This document shows positions 20,859 through 30,933 of a stretch of DNA of 64,000 bases, piece by piece. The stretch covers positions 1 to 64,000 of the forward strand of contig NZ_BHYK01000022.1 in NCBI RefSeq assembly GCF_003865095.1. The letters run 5' to 3'. Source of the DNA: Clostridium tagluense (GTDB lineage: Bacteria; Bacillota; Clostridia; Clostridiales; Clostridiaceae). The position numbers were made by a program, and so were the translations under genes. Position 1 is the first letter of the stretch. Every line of letters begins with the position of its first letter. The notes under the pieces were generated by a model. It had not been told where the DNA came from. It did no database searches and was given only the letters and a program-made list of their open reading frames with translations.

Positions 20859-21458
20859 ATGTCAAATTTAGAAAATTTATCTTCTAAAATAGTAGAGGAT
20901 GCGAGTATTAAAGCAGAGACTATATTGAAGGAAGCTAAAGATAACGGAGCTTTAATTATAGAAAACAAAGTAAAAGGTGCCAAGGAACTAGAGCGGCAGA
21001 TGTTAGAAAAAGCTAAAATTGAAGCTATTACAGTTAAACAAAGAATTATATCAAATGCTAAGCTAACAGTTAGAAATGAAAAATTAGTAGCTATGCAAAA
21101 GATGATTGATAAGGTATTTGCGAAATCCCTAGAAAATCTTTTAGTAATGGGCGAGAATGAATATTTTGAACTTGTAAAAAAATATCTTTTATCAATGCCA
21201 ATAACAGGGGATGAAGAAATAATACTTCCTGGGAAATATAAGAGCATTATAAGTGAAGATTATTTATCCCAAATAAATACAGGACTAAAAGCCGCTGGAA
21301 AAATAGGCGAGATAAAGTTAAGTGAACAGCCTAGGGACATAAATAGTGGATTTATAGTACTTAAAAATGGTATAGAAATTAATAATACTTTTGAAAGTCT
21401 AGTTAACTCTTTAAGAGCTGAGCTAGAACCGGAAATTGTTGAAGAATTATTCAAATAA
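20859..21458 (+). CDS. ntpE: V-type ATPase peripheral-stalk subunit E
   Basis: 199 residues. A long N-terminal helix (about 1-90, Ala/Glu/Lys rich) pairs with subunit H, and a C-terminal globular domain (IIKNGIEINNTFESLVNSLR-like end) contacts the A3B3 head. ATG at 20859 follows GAGGATGTGGAGAT. It sits 33 bp after ntpK. A long hairpin follows before ntpC. Confidence 0.92.
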   Translation: MSNLENLSSKIVEDASIKAETILKEAKDNGALIIENKVKGAKELERQMLEKAKIEAITVKQRIISNAKLTVRNEKLVAMQKMIDKVFAKSLENLLVMGENEYFELVKKYLLSMPITGDEEIILPGKYKSIISEDYLSQINTGLKAAGKIGEIKLSEQPRDINSGFIVLKNGIEINNTFESLVNSLRAELEPEIVEELFK

Positions 21459-21459
21459 A

Positions 21460-21501
21460 TTTAAGTAAGATAACAATTAATAATTGTTATCTTATCTTAA
21501 G
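21460..21501 (+). repeat. Intra-operon hairpin between ntpE and ntpC
   Basis: TTTAAGTAAGATAACAATTA pairs with TAATTGTTATCTTATCTTAA with one bulge, about 19 bp. There is no T run. It probably acts as an RNA processing or stability element that sets subunit ratios. Its core is nearly identical to the fprA leader hairpin at 36164-36197. Confidence 0.65.
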
Positions 21502-21524
21502 CAAAACAAGGAGGATAGCCATAT

Positions 21525-22526
21525 ATGGATAAAATGAATTTCACACAAGCTGTGGCTAGGCTAAGAGTATTAGAAACAAGACTCCTGAGTAATGTAAAGG
21601 TTGAGAGAATGATTGATAGTACCTCCGCGGAAGACGTGATTAAAATCTTGCAAGAAACTGAATATGCAAGTTTAATGGTAAATGTAAAAAGGCCAGAGGA
21701 CTACAATATACTACTTAAGGAGGAATTAAATCGAGTATATTCCCTTATGTATAGTGTTTCTCCAGACCCTCTTATAGTAGATATTATGAGCTTAAAATAT
21801 GATTACCACAATATCAAGGTAATGTTAAAAGGTAAAGCTTTAAATAAGGACTTTTCTCATATGCTAATTCCTGTAGGTACAGTGGATATAGAAAAACTTA
21901 AATTATATATGACAGCTGAAGATTATAGGGAATTAAATCCTAAGATGAGAGAAGCTATAATCCAGACAGAAAAAGTCTACAATGAACTTAAGGATCCTCA
22001 AAAGATAGATATTATAATAGATAAATATATGTATATAGATATGTTAGACCGGGCAAAAGAAACAAAAATTGATTTTATAATCCATTATGTTGTTACAAGT
22101 ATAAATTTTTGTAATATAAAATCAATTATTAGATTAAAAAGGCAAGAGAAGAGTGTAGAATTTTTAAAAGAAGTTATGCTGACCGGTGGAGATATAGCTA
22201 ATGATATTTTATTAAGAGCATTTGATGATACTATTGAAAATATGGCAGCTAAATTTTCTTCATTAAAATATGGTGACGTTATAAAATTGGGACTCGAAGA
22301 GTATATAAAAACTGGGAAACTCTCCACTCTTGAAAAGCTTTCAGAAAACTATATTATGAAAACTTTAAAAGTTGCTAAGTATATTACTTTTGGACCTGAA
22401 CCAGTATTTGCTTATATCCTAGCCAAGGAAACAGAAATAAAAATAATAAGAATAATTATGGTTGGAAAATTAAATAATGTTGATACGACCGTTATAAGAG
22501 AAAGGGTGCGTGAGGTTTATGCATAA
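21525..22526 (+). CDS. ntpC: V-type ATPase subunit C (NtpC, d-subunit)
   Basis: 333 residues, all-helical, the size of the V0 d-subunit that links the central stalk (D/F) to the K ring. It begins with a conserved element, [17 protein letters not shown], and the middle has [15 protein letters not shown], typical of the family. GGAGG lies 11 bases before the ATG, a rather long spacing. The 3' end overlaps ntpF. Confidence 0.93.
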   Translation: MDKMNFTQAVARLRVLETRLLSNVKVERMIDSTSAEDVIKILQETEYASLMVNVKRPEDYNILLKEELNRVYSLMYSVSPDPLIVDIMSLKYDYHNIKVMLKGKALNKDFSHMLIPVGTVDIEKLKLYMTAEDYRELNPKMREAIIQTEKVYNELKDPQKIDIIIDKYMYIDMLDRAKETKIDFIIHYVVTSINFCNIKSIIRLKRQEKSVEFLKEVMLTGGDIANDILLRAFDDTIENMAAKFSSLKYGDVIKLGLEEYIKTGKLSTLEKLSENYIMKTLKVAKYITFGPEPVFAYILAKETEIKIIRIIMVGKLNNVDTTVIRERVREVYA

Positions 22527-22827
22527 AGTAGGAGTAGTTGGAGATAAAGATTCAATACTTGCTTTTAAAGCTCTCGGAATTGACGTATACCCTGTTATTG
22601 AAATTGAAGAAGCTAGAAAAGCTATAGATAAAATGGCATTAGATAATTATGCGGTTATATTTGTTACAGAACAAATAGCTCAGCATTTAGATGAAACTAT
22701 TAAAAGGTATAACAGACAGATGCTTCCGGCCGTTATATTAATACCAAGTAATCAGGGCTCGCTAAACATAGGAATGCAAAGAATTCGCGATAACGTGGAA
22801 AAAGCGGTGGGCGTAAATATTTTATAG
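22519..22827 (+). CDS. ntpF: V-type ATPase central-stalk subunit F (NtpG)
   Basis: 102 residues beginning [22 protein letters not shown], the usual start of this Rossmann-like subunit, which binds subunit D at the rotor. An in-frame GTG at 22510 would add three residues, but ATG 22519 matches family N-termini. It overlaps ntpC by 8 bp, suggesting coupled translation. LIPSNQGSL is the loop near the C-terminal helix. Confidence 0.92.
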   Translation: MHKVGVVGDKDSILAFKALGIDVYPVIEIEEARKAIDKMALDNYAVIFVTEQIAQHLDETIKRYNRQMLPAVILIPSNQGSLNIGMQRIRDNVEKAVGVNIL

Positions 22828-22844
22828 AAGGGTAGGGAGATAAC

Positions 22845-24617
22845 TTGAAAATCGGTAAAATTGTAAAAGTTTCTGGCCCATTAGTTGTTGCAAAAGACAT
22901 GGACGAAGCTAATATATATGACGTAGTTAAGGTTGGAGAAAAAGGTCTTATTGGCGAAATTATCGAAATGAGAGGAGATAGAGCCTCCATTCAAGTATAT
23001 GAGGAAACATCAGGCCTAGGACCAGGAGATCCAGTAGTGTCTACTGGAGAACCATTAAGTGTGGAACTTGGACCAGGACTTATGGAATCAATGTTTGACG
23101 GTATTCAAAGACCACTTGATGCAATAAGAGCTATAGCTGGTAATTATTTAACAAAAGGTGTAAATGTTTCGCCTTTAGATAGAAGTAGGAAATGGGAGTT
23201 TGTTCCTACGGCTGTGGTTGGTGATGAAGTTTCTTATGGTTACGTTATAGGTACAGTTAAGGAAACTACTGTTATAACTCAAAAAATAATGATACCCAAG
23301 GGGATTTCTGGAACTATAACTTCTATAACTCAAGGTGAGTATACTGTAGAAGATACAGTTGCGCAGGTGCAAACTTCAGAGGGTATTGTGCAAATTACCT
23401 TGATGCAAAAATGGCCAGTAAGACGTGGAAGACCTTATGCTACAAAATTAAATCCAGTAGAGCCACTAGTTACAGGTCAAAGAGTAATAGATACTTTCTT
23501 CCCAGTAACAAAAGGTGGTACTGCATGTGTTCCCGGTCCTTTCGGAAGTGGAAAAACTGTAGTTCAGCATCAATTTGCGAAATGGGCAGACGCTGAAATA
23601 GTAGTTTATATAGGTTGTGGTGAACGTGGAAATGAAATGACAGACGTTTTGAATGAGTTTCCAGAACTTAAAGATCCAAAAACAGGCGAATCATTAATGA
23701 AAAGAACAGTGTTAATTGCAAATACCTCTAACATGCCAGTTGCAGCTAGAGAAGCTTCTGTATATACAGGTATAACTATTGCAGAGTATTTTAGAGACAT
23801 GGGTTTTTCTGTAGCATTAATGGCGGATTCTACGTCTAGATGGGCAGAGGCACTACGTGAAATGTCTGGAAGACTTGAAGAAATGCCAGGTGATGAGGGA
23901 TATCCAGCATATCTTGGTTCACGTGTAGCTGATTTTTATGAAAGATCAGGAAAGATAGTTTGCGTTGGAGATGGTAAACGCGAAGGAGCAATTACAGTTA
24001 TTGGTGCAGTATCACCTCCAGGTGGAGATTTATCTGAGCCAGTTACTCAAGCAACTCTTAGAATAGTTAAAGTGTTTTGGGGACTAGATGCCCAACTTGC
24101 TTATAGAAGACACTTTCCAGCAATAAATTGGTTGGATTCTTATTCATTATATTTAGATCAAACAGCTAAGTGGATGAATGATACCGTAGCAGAGGATTGG
24201 ACTGAACTTAGAATTAAAGCCATGCTTCTTCTACAAGAAGAATCAAAGCTTGATGAAATAGTAAGACTTGTAGGTGTAGACGCTCTTTCTGAAAAAGATA
24301 GATTGAAATTAGAAGTTGCAAAGTCAATTAGAGAAGATTATCTACAACAAAATGCCTTCCATGAGGTTGATACATATTCATCTTTAGATAAACAATATAA
24401 AATGCTAAAGCTCGTTATAGCATTCCATGTTGAATCTGAAAAAGCTTTGACTGCAGGAGTTTATTTAGATAAGATATTAAAAATGGAAGCAAGAGATAAA
24501 ATAGCAAGAGTAAAATATATTGCAGAAACTGAAATGTCAAAAATTGATGATGTATTTATAGCCTTGTCCGACGAAATAGAAAAATTAATAACGGAAGGAG
24601 GAGTTGCTCGTGATTAA
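22845..24617 (+). CDS. ntpA: V-type ATPase catalytic subunit A
   Basis: 590 residues, catalytic ATP-binding subunit of the A3B3 head. It has an N-terminal beta barrel ([13 protein letters not shown]), the V/A-type non-homologous insert (about 110-190, [16 protein letters not shown]), P-loop [17 protein letters not shown], catalytic [10 protein letters not shown] and [17 protein letters not shown]. The start is TTG at 22845 with AGGGAGA upstream. It overlaps ntpB by 8 bp. Confidence 0.97.
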   Translation: MKIGKIVKVSGPLVVAKDMDEANIYDVVKVGEKGLIGEIIEMRGDRASIQVYEETSGLGPGDPVVSTGEPLSVELGPGLMESMFDGIQRPLDAIRAIAGNYLTKGVNVSPLDRSRKWEFVPTAVVGDEVSYGYVIGTVKETTVITQKIMIPKGISGTITSITQGEYTVEDTVAQVQTSEGIVQITLMQKWPVRRGRPYATKLNPVEPLVTGQRVIDTFFPVTKGGTACVPGPFGSGKTVVQHQFAKWADAEIVVYIGCGERGNEMTDVLNEFPELKDPKTGESLMKRTVLIANTSNMPVAAREASVYTGITIAEYFRDMGFSVALMADSTSRWAEALREMSGRLEEMPGDEGYPAYLGSRVADFYERSGKIVCVGDGKREGAITVIGAVSPPGGDLSEPVTQATLRIVKVFWGLDAQLAYRRHFPAINWLDSYSLYLDQTAKWMNDTVAEDWTELRIKAMLLLQEESKLDEIVRLVGVDALSEKDRLKLEVAKSIREDYLQQNAFHEVDTYSSLDKQYKMLKLVIAFHVESEKALTAGVYLDKILKMEARDKIARVKYIAETEMSKIDDVFIALSDEIEKLITEGGVARD

Positions 24618-25992
24618 AGAATACAGAACCATATCAGAAGTTGTAGGACCACTAATGGTTGTAGAGAAAGTTGAAGGCGTTAGATATGATGAACTAGTAG
24701 AAATAGAGCTACAAAATGGTGAAATTCGTAGCGGAAAAGTACTTGAAATAAATGAAGATAAAGCAATGGTTCAGTTATTTGAAAGTTCTGCAGGAATTAA
24801 CTTAAAGGGTAGTAAAGCTAAATTTTTAGGAAGACCACTGGAACTTGGTGTTTCAGAAGATATGCTTGGAAGAGTCTTTGACGGTCTTGGAAGGCCTAAA
24901 GACGGCGGACCTAAAATTATTCCTGATAAGAGACTGGATATTAATGGAGAAGCACTAAACCCGGTGGCAAGAGATTATCCTTCAGAGTTTATTCAAACAG
25001 GTATTTCTGCTATTGATGGACTTAATACACTAGTTAGGGGACAGAAATTACCAGTATTTTCTGGATCAGGTCTTCCACACGCGCAACTTGCGGCTCAAAT
25101 AGCAAGGCAAGCTAAGGTAGTAAATTCAGATTCGAAATTTGTTGTTGTATTTGCAGCCATAGGAATAACTTTTCAGGAAGCACAATTTTTCGTAGACGAT
25201 TTTACAAATACTGGTGCTATTGATAGAACTGTATTGTTTATGAATCTTGCAAATGACCCGGCAATTGAGAGAATAGCTACACCTAGAATGGCGCTTACTA
25301 CAGCTGAATATCTTGCTTATGAAAAAGGATATCATGTTCTTGTAATTATGACGGATATTACAAATTACTGTGAGGCTCTACGTGAAGTTTCAGCTGCAAG
25401 AAAAGAAGTTCCAGGTAGACGTGGATATCCAGGATATCTTTATACTGACCTTTCTACATTATATGAAAGAGCAGGAAGAATTAAAGGACTCGAAGGTTCA
25501 ATAACTCAAATTCCTATACTTACAATGCCAGAAGATGATATAACTCATCCGATTCCAGATCTTACAGGATATATAACTGAAGGACAGATTATTTTAAGCA
25601 GAGAGCTTTATAAAAAAGGAATTATGCCTCCAATAGATGTTCTACCTTCACTATCAAGACTTAAAGATAAGGGTATAGGTAAAGGTAAAACACGCGAAGA
25701 TCATGCTGATACAATGAATCAATTATTTGCTGCATATGCTCAAGGTAAGCAAGCAAAAGAGCTAGCAGTTATATTAGGAGAATCAGCTTTATCTGAGGCA
25801 GACAAAAAATATGCAATATTTGCAGATGCTTTTGAAAAGCAGTACGTAGCGCAAGGATTTGAAACTAATAGAACTATTGATGAAACAATAAATTTAGGAT
25901 GGGAGCTTCTATCTATTCTACCAAGAAATGAACTTAAGAGAATTAGAGATGAATATGTAGAAAAATATTTACCTAAAAAAGAGGGTGAGTAA
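24610..25992 (+). CDS. ntpB: V-type ATPase regulatory subunit B
   Basis: 460 residues. It forms the non-catalytic partner in the A3B3 ring. Visible: [16 protein letters not shown] barrel start, P-loop position replaced by [21 protein letters not shown] (the expected degenerate form in B subunits), [17 protein letters not shown] and [31 protein letters not shown] is 6 bases before GTG 24610, preferred over the upstream TTG at 24604. Confidence 0.96.
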   Translation: MIKEYRTISEVVGPLMVVEKVEGVRYDELVEIELQNGEIRSGKVLEINEDKAMVQLFESSAGINLKGSKAKFLGRPLELGVSEDMLGRVFDGLGRPKDGGPKIIPDKRLDINGEALNPVARDYPSEFIQTGISAIDGLNTLVRGQKLPVFSGSGLPHAQLAAQIARQAKVVNSDSKFVVVFAAIGITFQEAQFFVDDFTNTGAIDRTVLFMNLANDPAIERIATPRMALTTAEYLAYEKGYHVLVIMTDITNYCEALREVSAARKEVPGRRGYPGYLYTDLSTLYERAGRIKGLEGSITQIPILTMPEDDITHPIPDLTGYITEGQIILSRELYKKGIMPPIDVLPSLSRLKDKGIGKGKTREDHADTMNQLFAAYAQGKQAKELAVILGESALSEADKKYAIFADAFEKQYVAQGFETNRTIDETINLGWELLSILPRNELKRIRDEYVEKYLPKKEGE

Positions 25993-25994
25993 GC

Positions 25995-26666
25995 ATGACA
26001 AGGTTAAATGTCAATCCCACTAGAATGGAGCTTACTAAACTTAAAAAAAGATTAGGTACAGCAACTCGTGGACATAAATTATTAAAAGATAAACAAGATG
26101 AGCTTATGAGAAGGTTTATTGATCTTATAAAACATAACAATGAACTTAGGAAAAAAGTTGAAGAAGAATTACAAAATTCTTATAAGGATTTTCTTATGGC
26201 AAGTGCATTAATGTCTTCAGAATTTCTAGAGGAGGCCATTGCCTACCCAAAAGAAAGTATTTCTGTAGAAGTTGCAACAAAAAATCTTATGAGTGTTAAT
26301 GTTCCCATAATGAAATTTAAAAGAAAATTAGAAGATGATCCTGGTAGCATATATCCTTATGGATTTGCGAATACTTCTGGAGAGCTTGATGGAGCTATAG
26401 AAAAGTTATATTTAATTCTTCCAAAGCTTTTAGAACTTGCAGAAGTAGAAAAATCTTGTCAGCTAATGGCAGACGAAATTGAAAAAACCAGAAGAACAGT
26501 TAACGCCCTGGAATATATGATAATACCTCAACTTCAAGAAACCATAAAGTATATAAAAATGAAGCTTGGTGAAAATGAAAGAGGTGCTTTAACTAGACTT
26601 ATGAAGGTTAAAAGCATGATGGAAGAAACCCAACGAATAGCAGAAGCAAAGAGAATCAGCGGGTAA
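25995..26666 (+). CDS. ntpD: V-type ATPase central-stalk subunit D
   Basis: 223 residues, two long antiparallel helices. It begins [28 protein letters not shown], the signature N-terminus of subunit D, and ends with a second long helix ([19 protein letters not shown]). It is the rotor shaft inside the A3B3 ring. It starts 2 bp after ntpB and is the last operon gene; a strong terminator follows. Confidence 0.96.
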   Translation: MTRLNVNPTRMELTKLKKRLGTATRGHKLLKDKQDELMRRFIDLIKHNNELRKKVEEELQNSYKDFLMASALMSSEFLEEAIAYPKESISVEVATKNLMSVNVPIMKFKRKLEDDPGSIYPYGFANTSGELDGAIEKLYLILPKLLELAEVEKSCQLMADEIEKTRRTVNALEYMIIPQLQETIKYIKMKLGENERGALTRLMKVKSMMEETQRIAEAKRISG

Positions 26667-26674
26667 TCATGATG

Positions 26675-26710
26675 AAATTAAGGTGGTTTTGTGACACCTT
26701 AATTTTTTTT
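26675..26710 (+). terminator. Terminator of the V-ATPase operon
   Basis: Perfect 11-bp stem (AAATTAAGGTG, 9-base loop, CACCTTAATTT) running into an eight-T tract, 9 bp after the ntpD stop. Confidence 0.9.
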
Positions 26711-26820
26711 GATGAAAATATATATTGATGTATAGGGCTATTTATAATAGAATATAAAATATAATAAACTAAAATTTATTGCTTTGGAAAGCAATTAATA
26801 TAAGGTAGAGGAGAATGCAT

Positions 26821-27300
26821 ATGGCAGTTAGAAAGATTTTACAATATGGGGACAAACGTCTTAATTCGATTTGTGACAAGGTTTTCAAGGTAGACGGTAA
26901 AATATTAAACTTAGTAGACGATATGATGGATACACTTTATGAGGGTAATGGTATAGGCCTTGCAGCTCCTCAAATAGGCGTTTTAAAAAGGGTTATCTTA
27001 ATTGATTTAGGCAATGAAGAAGAAGAACCGATAATAGTTATAAATCCTAAAATAACAGCAAAGTCAGGAAATGAAAAGGATTATGAGGGTTGTTTAAGTT
27101 ATTTGGGACATGAGGGTGAAGTCTTTAGACCTACAAATGTTACAGTGGAAGGAATGAATATTAAAGGAAAACCAGTAACTTATAAAGCTGAAGGGTTGCT
27201 TGCAAGAGCCTTCTGCCATGAGATTGATCATTTAGATGGAATACTATATATGTCTAAGGCTGAGGAAATGTACGAGCTAGCTGAAGAGGAAGAAGAGTAA
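26821..27300 (+). CDS. def: Peptide deformylase
   Basis: 159 residues. It removes the formyl group from the initiator Met of nascent proteins. All three motifs are present: GIGLAAPQIG, EGCLSY (Cys metal ligand) and HEIDHLDG (two His ligands and the catalytic Glu). An acidic tail (AEEMYELAEEEEE) ends the protein. AGAGGAG lies 7 bases before ATG 26821; the in-frame ATG at 26815 would leave almost no spacing. A 180-bp palindromic element begins on the first base after its stop codon. Confidence 0.95.
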   Translation: MAVRKILQYGDKRLNSICDKVFKVDGKILNLVDDMMDTLYEGNGIGLAAPQIGVLKRVILIDLGNEEEEPIIVINPKITAKSGNEKDYEGCLSYLGHEGEVFRPTNVTVEGMNIKGKPVTYKAEGLLARAFCHEIDHLDGILYMSKAEEMYELAEEEEE

Positions 27301-27480
27301 AAATTATTCTTATATTATGCTTTAACTAAAAGTATATATTGCTAGGAATGCGTTCACATCGCCAAGTAATTCTAAACTAATTTTAGTAAAAGATACTAAA
27401 ATTAGTTAAGAATTACTAAGGCTTGCTCATACGCATTCTACGCAATATATACTTTTGTTAGCATAATATAAGAATAATTT
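27301..27480 (+). repeat. Large palindromic intergenic element, copy A
   Basis: A single nested inverted repeat of about 180 bp. Outer arms 27301-27320 and 27461-27480 are exact 20-bp complements. Next come AAAAGTATATATTGC (27329-27343) and its complement, AATGCGT against ACGCATT, then CCAAGTAATTCT and ACTAATTTTAGTA against their complements around an AAAGA-type loop near 27391. The AAAAGTATATATTGC, AAGTAATTCTAA and AAGGCTTG blocks recur in copies B (32028-32156) and C (41496-41690). It starts directly after the def stop codon. No transposase is encoded. It resembles a MITE or REP-like element acting as a 3' UTR hairpin. Confidence 0.85.
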
Positions 27481-27497
27481 TACGAGTACTGTATTTC

Positions 27498-27539
27498 TCC
27501 TAGGATGCTAAAGAATTATTAAACACTTAGCATCTTAGA
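27498..27539 (+). repeat. Hairpin downstream of def
   Basis: GATGCTAA (27504-27511) pairs with TTAGCATC (27527-27534), extended by CT/AG pairs outside. No T run. It lies between palindrome A and the terminator. Confidence 0.5.
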
Positions 27540-27581
27540 GGCTGGAACTTTACAATAATTATCAAAAAAAGAAATACTGTG

Positions 27582-27636
27582 AAAAAGAGTGTGCCCATGA
27601 TTATTAATATCATAGGGGATGCTCTTTTTATTTTAC
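27582..27636 (+). terminator. Terminator ahead of the nad operon
   Basis: AAAAAGAG and CTCTTTTT close a long imperfect hairpin with an inner CCCATGAT/ATCATAGGG stem, followed by TTTTTATTTT. It separates the def transcript from the nad promoter. Confidence 0.75.
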
Positions 27637-27643
27637 CTACATA

Positions 27644-27698
27644 TTGATATATTTCTACACAAATGCTATTATAGTATGGAATACAGGTGTATATACAC
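27644..27698 (+). promoter_or_regulatory. nadA promoter with palindromic operator
   Basis: TTGATA (27644-27649), 17-base spacer, TATTAT (27667-27672). A perfect 12-bp palindrome GTGTATATACAC (27687-27698) covers the expected transcription start and is followed by further GTATAC/GTGTATA half-sites up to 27725. A niacin-responsive repressor of the NiaR/YrxA family commonly controls nad operons in Firmicutes and is the obvious candidate. The link is inferred, not proven by a matched motif. Confidence 0.6.
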
Positions 27699-27732
27699 TT
27701 GTATACATGTATATAAAGAGGTGTATAAATAA

Positions 27733-28641
27733 ATGCAAGAGTTAAAAGAAAAGATTAATGAATTGAAAGTAGAAAAAAATGCTTTGATTCTAGCGCATTA
27801 TTATGAGAATGATGATATTCAAGAGATAGCTGATTTCGTAGGAGATTCTTATTATCTTAGTAAAATAGCCAAAGAATGTAATGAAAATACAATAGTATTT
27901 TGTGGGGTAAAGTTCATGGCTGAGAGTGCAAAAATACTTTCACCAGAAAAAACAGTGCTTCTTCCCAATATAGAGGCGGGATGTACTATGGCAGATATGA
28001 TTAATGGGGAAGATGTTAGGCAGCTTAAAAAGAAGCACCCAAAGGCAAAGGTTATCTGTTATATAAATTCAACAGCAGAAGTTAAAGCCGAAAGCGATAT
28101 ATGTTGTACTTCTTCCAATGCATTAAAAATAATTAATAGCTTAGATAAGGATGAAATAATTTTTATACCAGATAAAAATCTAGGTGAATATATAAATGAA
28201 AAAGCTCCCGATGTGGATATGATTTTATGGAATGGTTTTTGCTGTGTGCATGAATTTGTAAAGGCAGAAGAGATTATTGAAGTGAAAAATTCGGACAAAG
28301 ATATAAAAATTTTAGTTCATCCTGAATGTAATAGTGAAATTAGGAAACTAGCTGACTTTATAGGAAGCACTGGAGATATAATTAAATTTGCCAGTGAAGA
28401 CAGCGGCCAAAAGTACATGATTGTAACAGAGGAAGGTATACTTTATGAACTTAAAAATAAAAATCCTAATAAACAATTTATAACACCGAAGACACCTATG
28501 ATTTGTAAAAGTATGAAGAAAACTACCTTAGATGATGTTTATAATAGTCTTCAAAGTAAACAATATGAAATAACCTTAGATGAAGATGTAAGACGCGCAG
28601 CACAGAAATGTCTAAATACAATGCATGAAATGGCAAGGTGA
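27733..28641 (+). CDS. nadA: Quinolinate synthase A
   Basis: 302 residues. It condenses iminoaspartate with dihydroxyacetone phosphate to quinolinate, using a [4Fe-4S] cluster. Family blocks: LILAHYYENDDIQEIADFVGDSY, VFCGVKFMAESAKIL (cluster Cys), PNIEAGCTMADM, VHPECNSEI (cluster Cys) and TPMICKSMKKT (cluster Cys). AAAGAGGTG precedes the ATG. It is the first gene of nadABC; nadB starts 4 bp after its stop. Confidence 0.96.
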   Translation: MQELKEKINELKVEKNALILAHYYENDDIQEIADFVGDSYYLSKIAKECNENTIVFCGVKFMAESAKILSPEKTVLLPNIEAGCTMADMINGEDVRQLKKKHPKAKVICYINSTAEVKAESDICCTSSNALKIINSLDKDEIIFIPDKNLGEYINEKAPDVDMILWNGFCCVHEFVKAEEIIEVKNSDKDIKILVHPECNSEIRKLADFIGSTGDIIKFASEDSGQKYMIVTEEGILYELKNKNPNKQFITPKTPMICKSMKKTTLDDVYNSLQSKQYEITLDEDVRRAAQKCLNTMHEMAR

Positions 28642-28645
28642 TTTA

Positions 28646-29947
28646 ATGGATATTTTTGTAGATGTGCTAATAGTTGGAACTGGTGCAGCGGGCTTATATG
28701 CTGCATTGAATTTAAGAGAAGACTTAAATATACTTCTAATAACTAAGGATGAAGTAAATAAATGTAACACATTTCTAGCTCAAGGTGGGATTTCAGTAGC
28801 TAGAGATCAAAGTGATTTTGATTTGTTTATACAAGATACACTAAAAGCAGGGAAGTTTAAAAATTCCATAAAAGCGGTACAAACTCTAGTATATGAATCC
28901 ATAGATAATATAAATAAAGTAAAAGATCTTGGAGTAAGCTTTGACAGGGAAAATGGCGAATTTAAATATACAAAGGAAGGTGCCCATAGCATAAGTAGAA
29001 TTGTCCATAAAAAGGATGAAACCGGAAAAGAACTTTTTTTATCTTTGCTAGAAGCATTAAGAAATAAAAAAAATGTGAGTATATTAGAAAATACTACCTT
29101 GGTTGATATTATTACTAAAAATAATATCTGCTGTGGAGGTATTGCAACTAAAGGTGAAAAAAGAATAAATATCTATTCTAAGGCAACTGTTTTAGCAACA
29201 GGTGGTATTGGAGGGCTCTTTAAAAATTCAACTAATAGAAGAAGCTTAACGGGGGATGGCATAGCTATTGCATTGAGACATAAGATTAAAACCTCTGATT
29301 TAGACTATGTTCAATTTCATCCAACTGCACTATATGATGATAATTTGAATTGTGAGAAATTCCTCATATCAGAATCACTAAGAGGTGAAGGCGCCAAACT
29401 TCTAAATGAATATGGTAGAAGATTTGTAGACGAACTACTACCAAGAGATGTAGTTGCTAAGGCAATTTATGGAGAAGAAAAAAAGAGTAGTCTGCCTTTT
29501 GTATTTTTAGATATTTCATTTAAAGGCAAAGATTATATAACTAATAGGTTCCCAGGTATTTATAATCATTGTTTGCAAAGGGGTATAGATATTACAAAAA
29601 ACAAAATTCCAGTAACGCCAGTACAACACTATCACATGGGAGGAATTGCTGTTGACTTAAGTTCTAGAACATCTATGGAGAATTTATTTGCCTGTGGTGA
29701 GGTGAGCTGCACGGGAGTACATGGAGCAAATAGGCTAGCAAGTAATTCACTATTGGAGGCCTTAGTTTTTTCTAGAAGAGCTTCAGAGTTTATAAATAAG
29801 TCAATTGATAGTACTGACCTTTTAAACTATGAAGATTTAAATGATTTAAAGGGGATTAAGGATTATAGAGAAATTAATAAAACTATAGTTGTAGATAAAT
29901 TTAAGAAAATGGGAGAGGGTATAAGGAATGAATTGGTTAATTATTGA
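28646..29947 (+). CDS. nadB: L-aspartate oxidase
   Basis: 433 residues, FAD-dependent. It oxidises L-aspartate to iminoaspartate for NadA. Dinucleotide motif VDVLIVGTGAAGLYAALNL at the N-terminus, substrate block HPTALYDD with ESLRGEGAKLLNEYGRRF, and ACGEVSCTGVHGANRLASNSLLEALVFSRRA near the end. It is shorter than the E. coli enzyme and lacks its long C-terminal helical domain, as in other clostridia. AAGGTGA precedes ATG 28646. It overlaps nadC by 20 bp. Confidence 0.95.
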   Translation: MDIFVDVLIVGTGAAGLYAALNLREDLNILLITKDEVNKCNTFLAQGGISVARDQSDFDLFIQDTLKAGKFKNSIKAVQTLVYESIDNINKVKDLGVSFDRENGEFKYTKEGAHSISRIVHKKDETGKELFLSLLEALRNKKNVSILENTTLVDIITKNNICCGGIATKGEKRINIYSKATVLATGGIGGLFKNSTNRRSLTGDGIAIALRHKIKTSDLDYVQFHPTALYDDNLNCEKFLISESLRGEGAKLLNEYGRRFVDELLPRDVVAKAIYGEEKKSSLPFVFLDISFKGKDYITNRFPGIYNHCLQRGIDITKNKIPVTPVQHYHMGGIAVDLSSRTSMENLFACGEVSCTGVHGANRLASNSLLEALVFSRRASEFINKSIDSTDLLNYEDLNDLKGIKDYREINKTIVVDKFKKMGEGIRNELVNY

Positions 29948-30764
29948 TGATATTCTTATAGAGGCAATAAAAGAAGATGTACCTCAAAATGATATTACAA
30001 CAGAATTTATTATAAGTGATGAGTGTAATTGTAGTATTGATTTAATAGCTAAAGAAAATGGAATAATTGCTGGACTTCCTGTATTTGAGAGGGTCTTTAA
30101 AATACTGGAAGAGGTGAATATAGAGTTTTTTAAAAAAGATGGAGATGAAGTGTGTGAAGGGCAGTGTATTGCACAACTAAGTGGGAAAACAAAACATATA
30201 TTGACAGGGGAGCGAACAGCATTAAATTTTCTTGGAAGAATGAGTGGAATTGCAACGTTAACTAAAACTTATGTAGATAAATTAAGAGGCAGTGGCGTGA
30301 AGATTTTGGATACAAGAAAAACTACGCCTAATATGAGGATATTTGAAAAATATGCTGTAAAAATGGGTGGAGGCTGTAACCATAGATACAATTTATCTGA
30401 TAGTGTGCTAATAAAAGAAAATCATATAAGTGCTGCGGGTGGAATAAAAGCAGCAGTTAGTATTATACGCCAGAATGTTTCCTTTGTTAAAAAAATCGAA
30501 GTTGAAGTTGAAACTTTGCAGCAAATTAATGAGGCTTTAGAAGTTGGTGCCGATATTATAATGCTAGATAATATGGATTCTCTTACTATGAAAAAAGCCG
30601 TAGAGGTAATTAATAAAAAAGCTATAATTGAGGCATCTGGAAATGTAACATTAGATAATATTTTGGAAGTTGCGAGTTGTGGAGTTGACTATATTTCTGT
30701 AGGGGCATTGACTCACTCTTTTAGAGTTTTAGATTTAAGTATGAAGAATTTAGTTAATAGTTAA
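29928..30764 (+). CDS. nadC: Nicotinate-nucleotide pyrophosphorylase (carboxylating)
   Basis: 278 residues. It converts quinolinate and PRPP to nicotinate mononucleotide, CO2 and PPi. Visible: NDITTEFI start, GERTALNFLGRMSGIAT, DTRKTTPNMRIFEKYAVKMGGGCNHRYNLSD, KIEVEVETLQQ, MLDNMD and EASGNVTLDNILEVASCGVDYISVG. It overlaps the nadB 3' end, so translation is probably coupled. It is the last gene of the operon. Confidence 0.96.
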   Translation: MNWLIIDDILIEAIKEDVPQNDITTEFIISDECNCSIDLIAKENGIIAGLPVFERVFKILEEVNIEFFKKDGDEVCEGQCIAQLSGKTKHILTGERTALNFLGRMSGIATLTKTYVDKLRGSGVKILDTRKTTPNMRIFEKYAVKMGGGCNHRYNLSDSVLIKENHISAAGGIKAAVSIIRQNVSFVKKIEVEVETLQQINEALEVGADIIMLDNMDSLTMKKAVEVINKKAIIEASGNVTLDNILEVASCGVDYISVGALTHSFRVLDLSMKNLVNS

Positions 30765-30769
30765 AAATA

Positions 30770-30916
30770 ATGACAACAAAAGGTAATGAGCTTGCAATAA
30801 CCGATACTACGGGTTATCATAAAGTATATATAAATATTGCTGAGAGAGTTTTTCAAGTTTTTAGGGCTGATGCACAAGGAAAATCCGAAGTAACTGCCCT
30901 TGGGTTTAAAATTTAG
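30770..30916 (+). other. Short ORF of doubtful coding status, 48 codons
   Basis: ATG at 30770 to TAG at 30914-30916. It encodes a 48-residue peptide beginning MTTKGNELAITDTTGYHKVY. There is no ribosome binding site, and no family is recognised. It sits in a patch with an FtsX remnant and an IS-like palindrome, so it is more likely a gene fragment than a functional gene. Confidence 0.3.
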
Positions 30917-30933
30917 ATCAAATATTTTTTTAA

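Noticed and set aside
20834-21247. Long minus-strand open frame opposite ntpE
   Set aside because: Lies opposite a clear V-ATPase subunit in an intact operon; composition is that of an antisense shadow.
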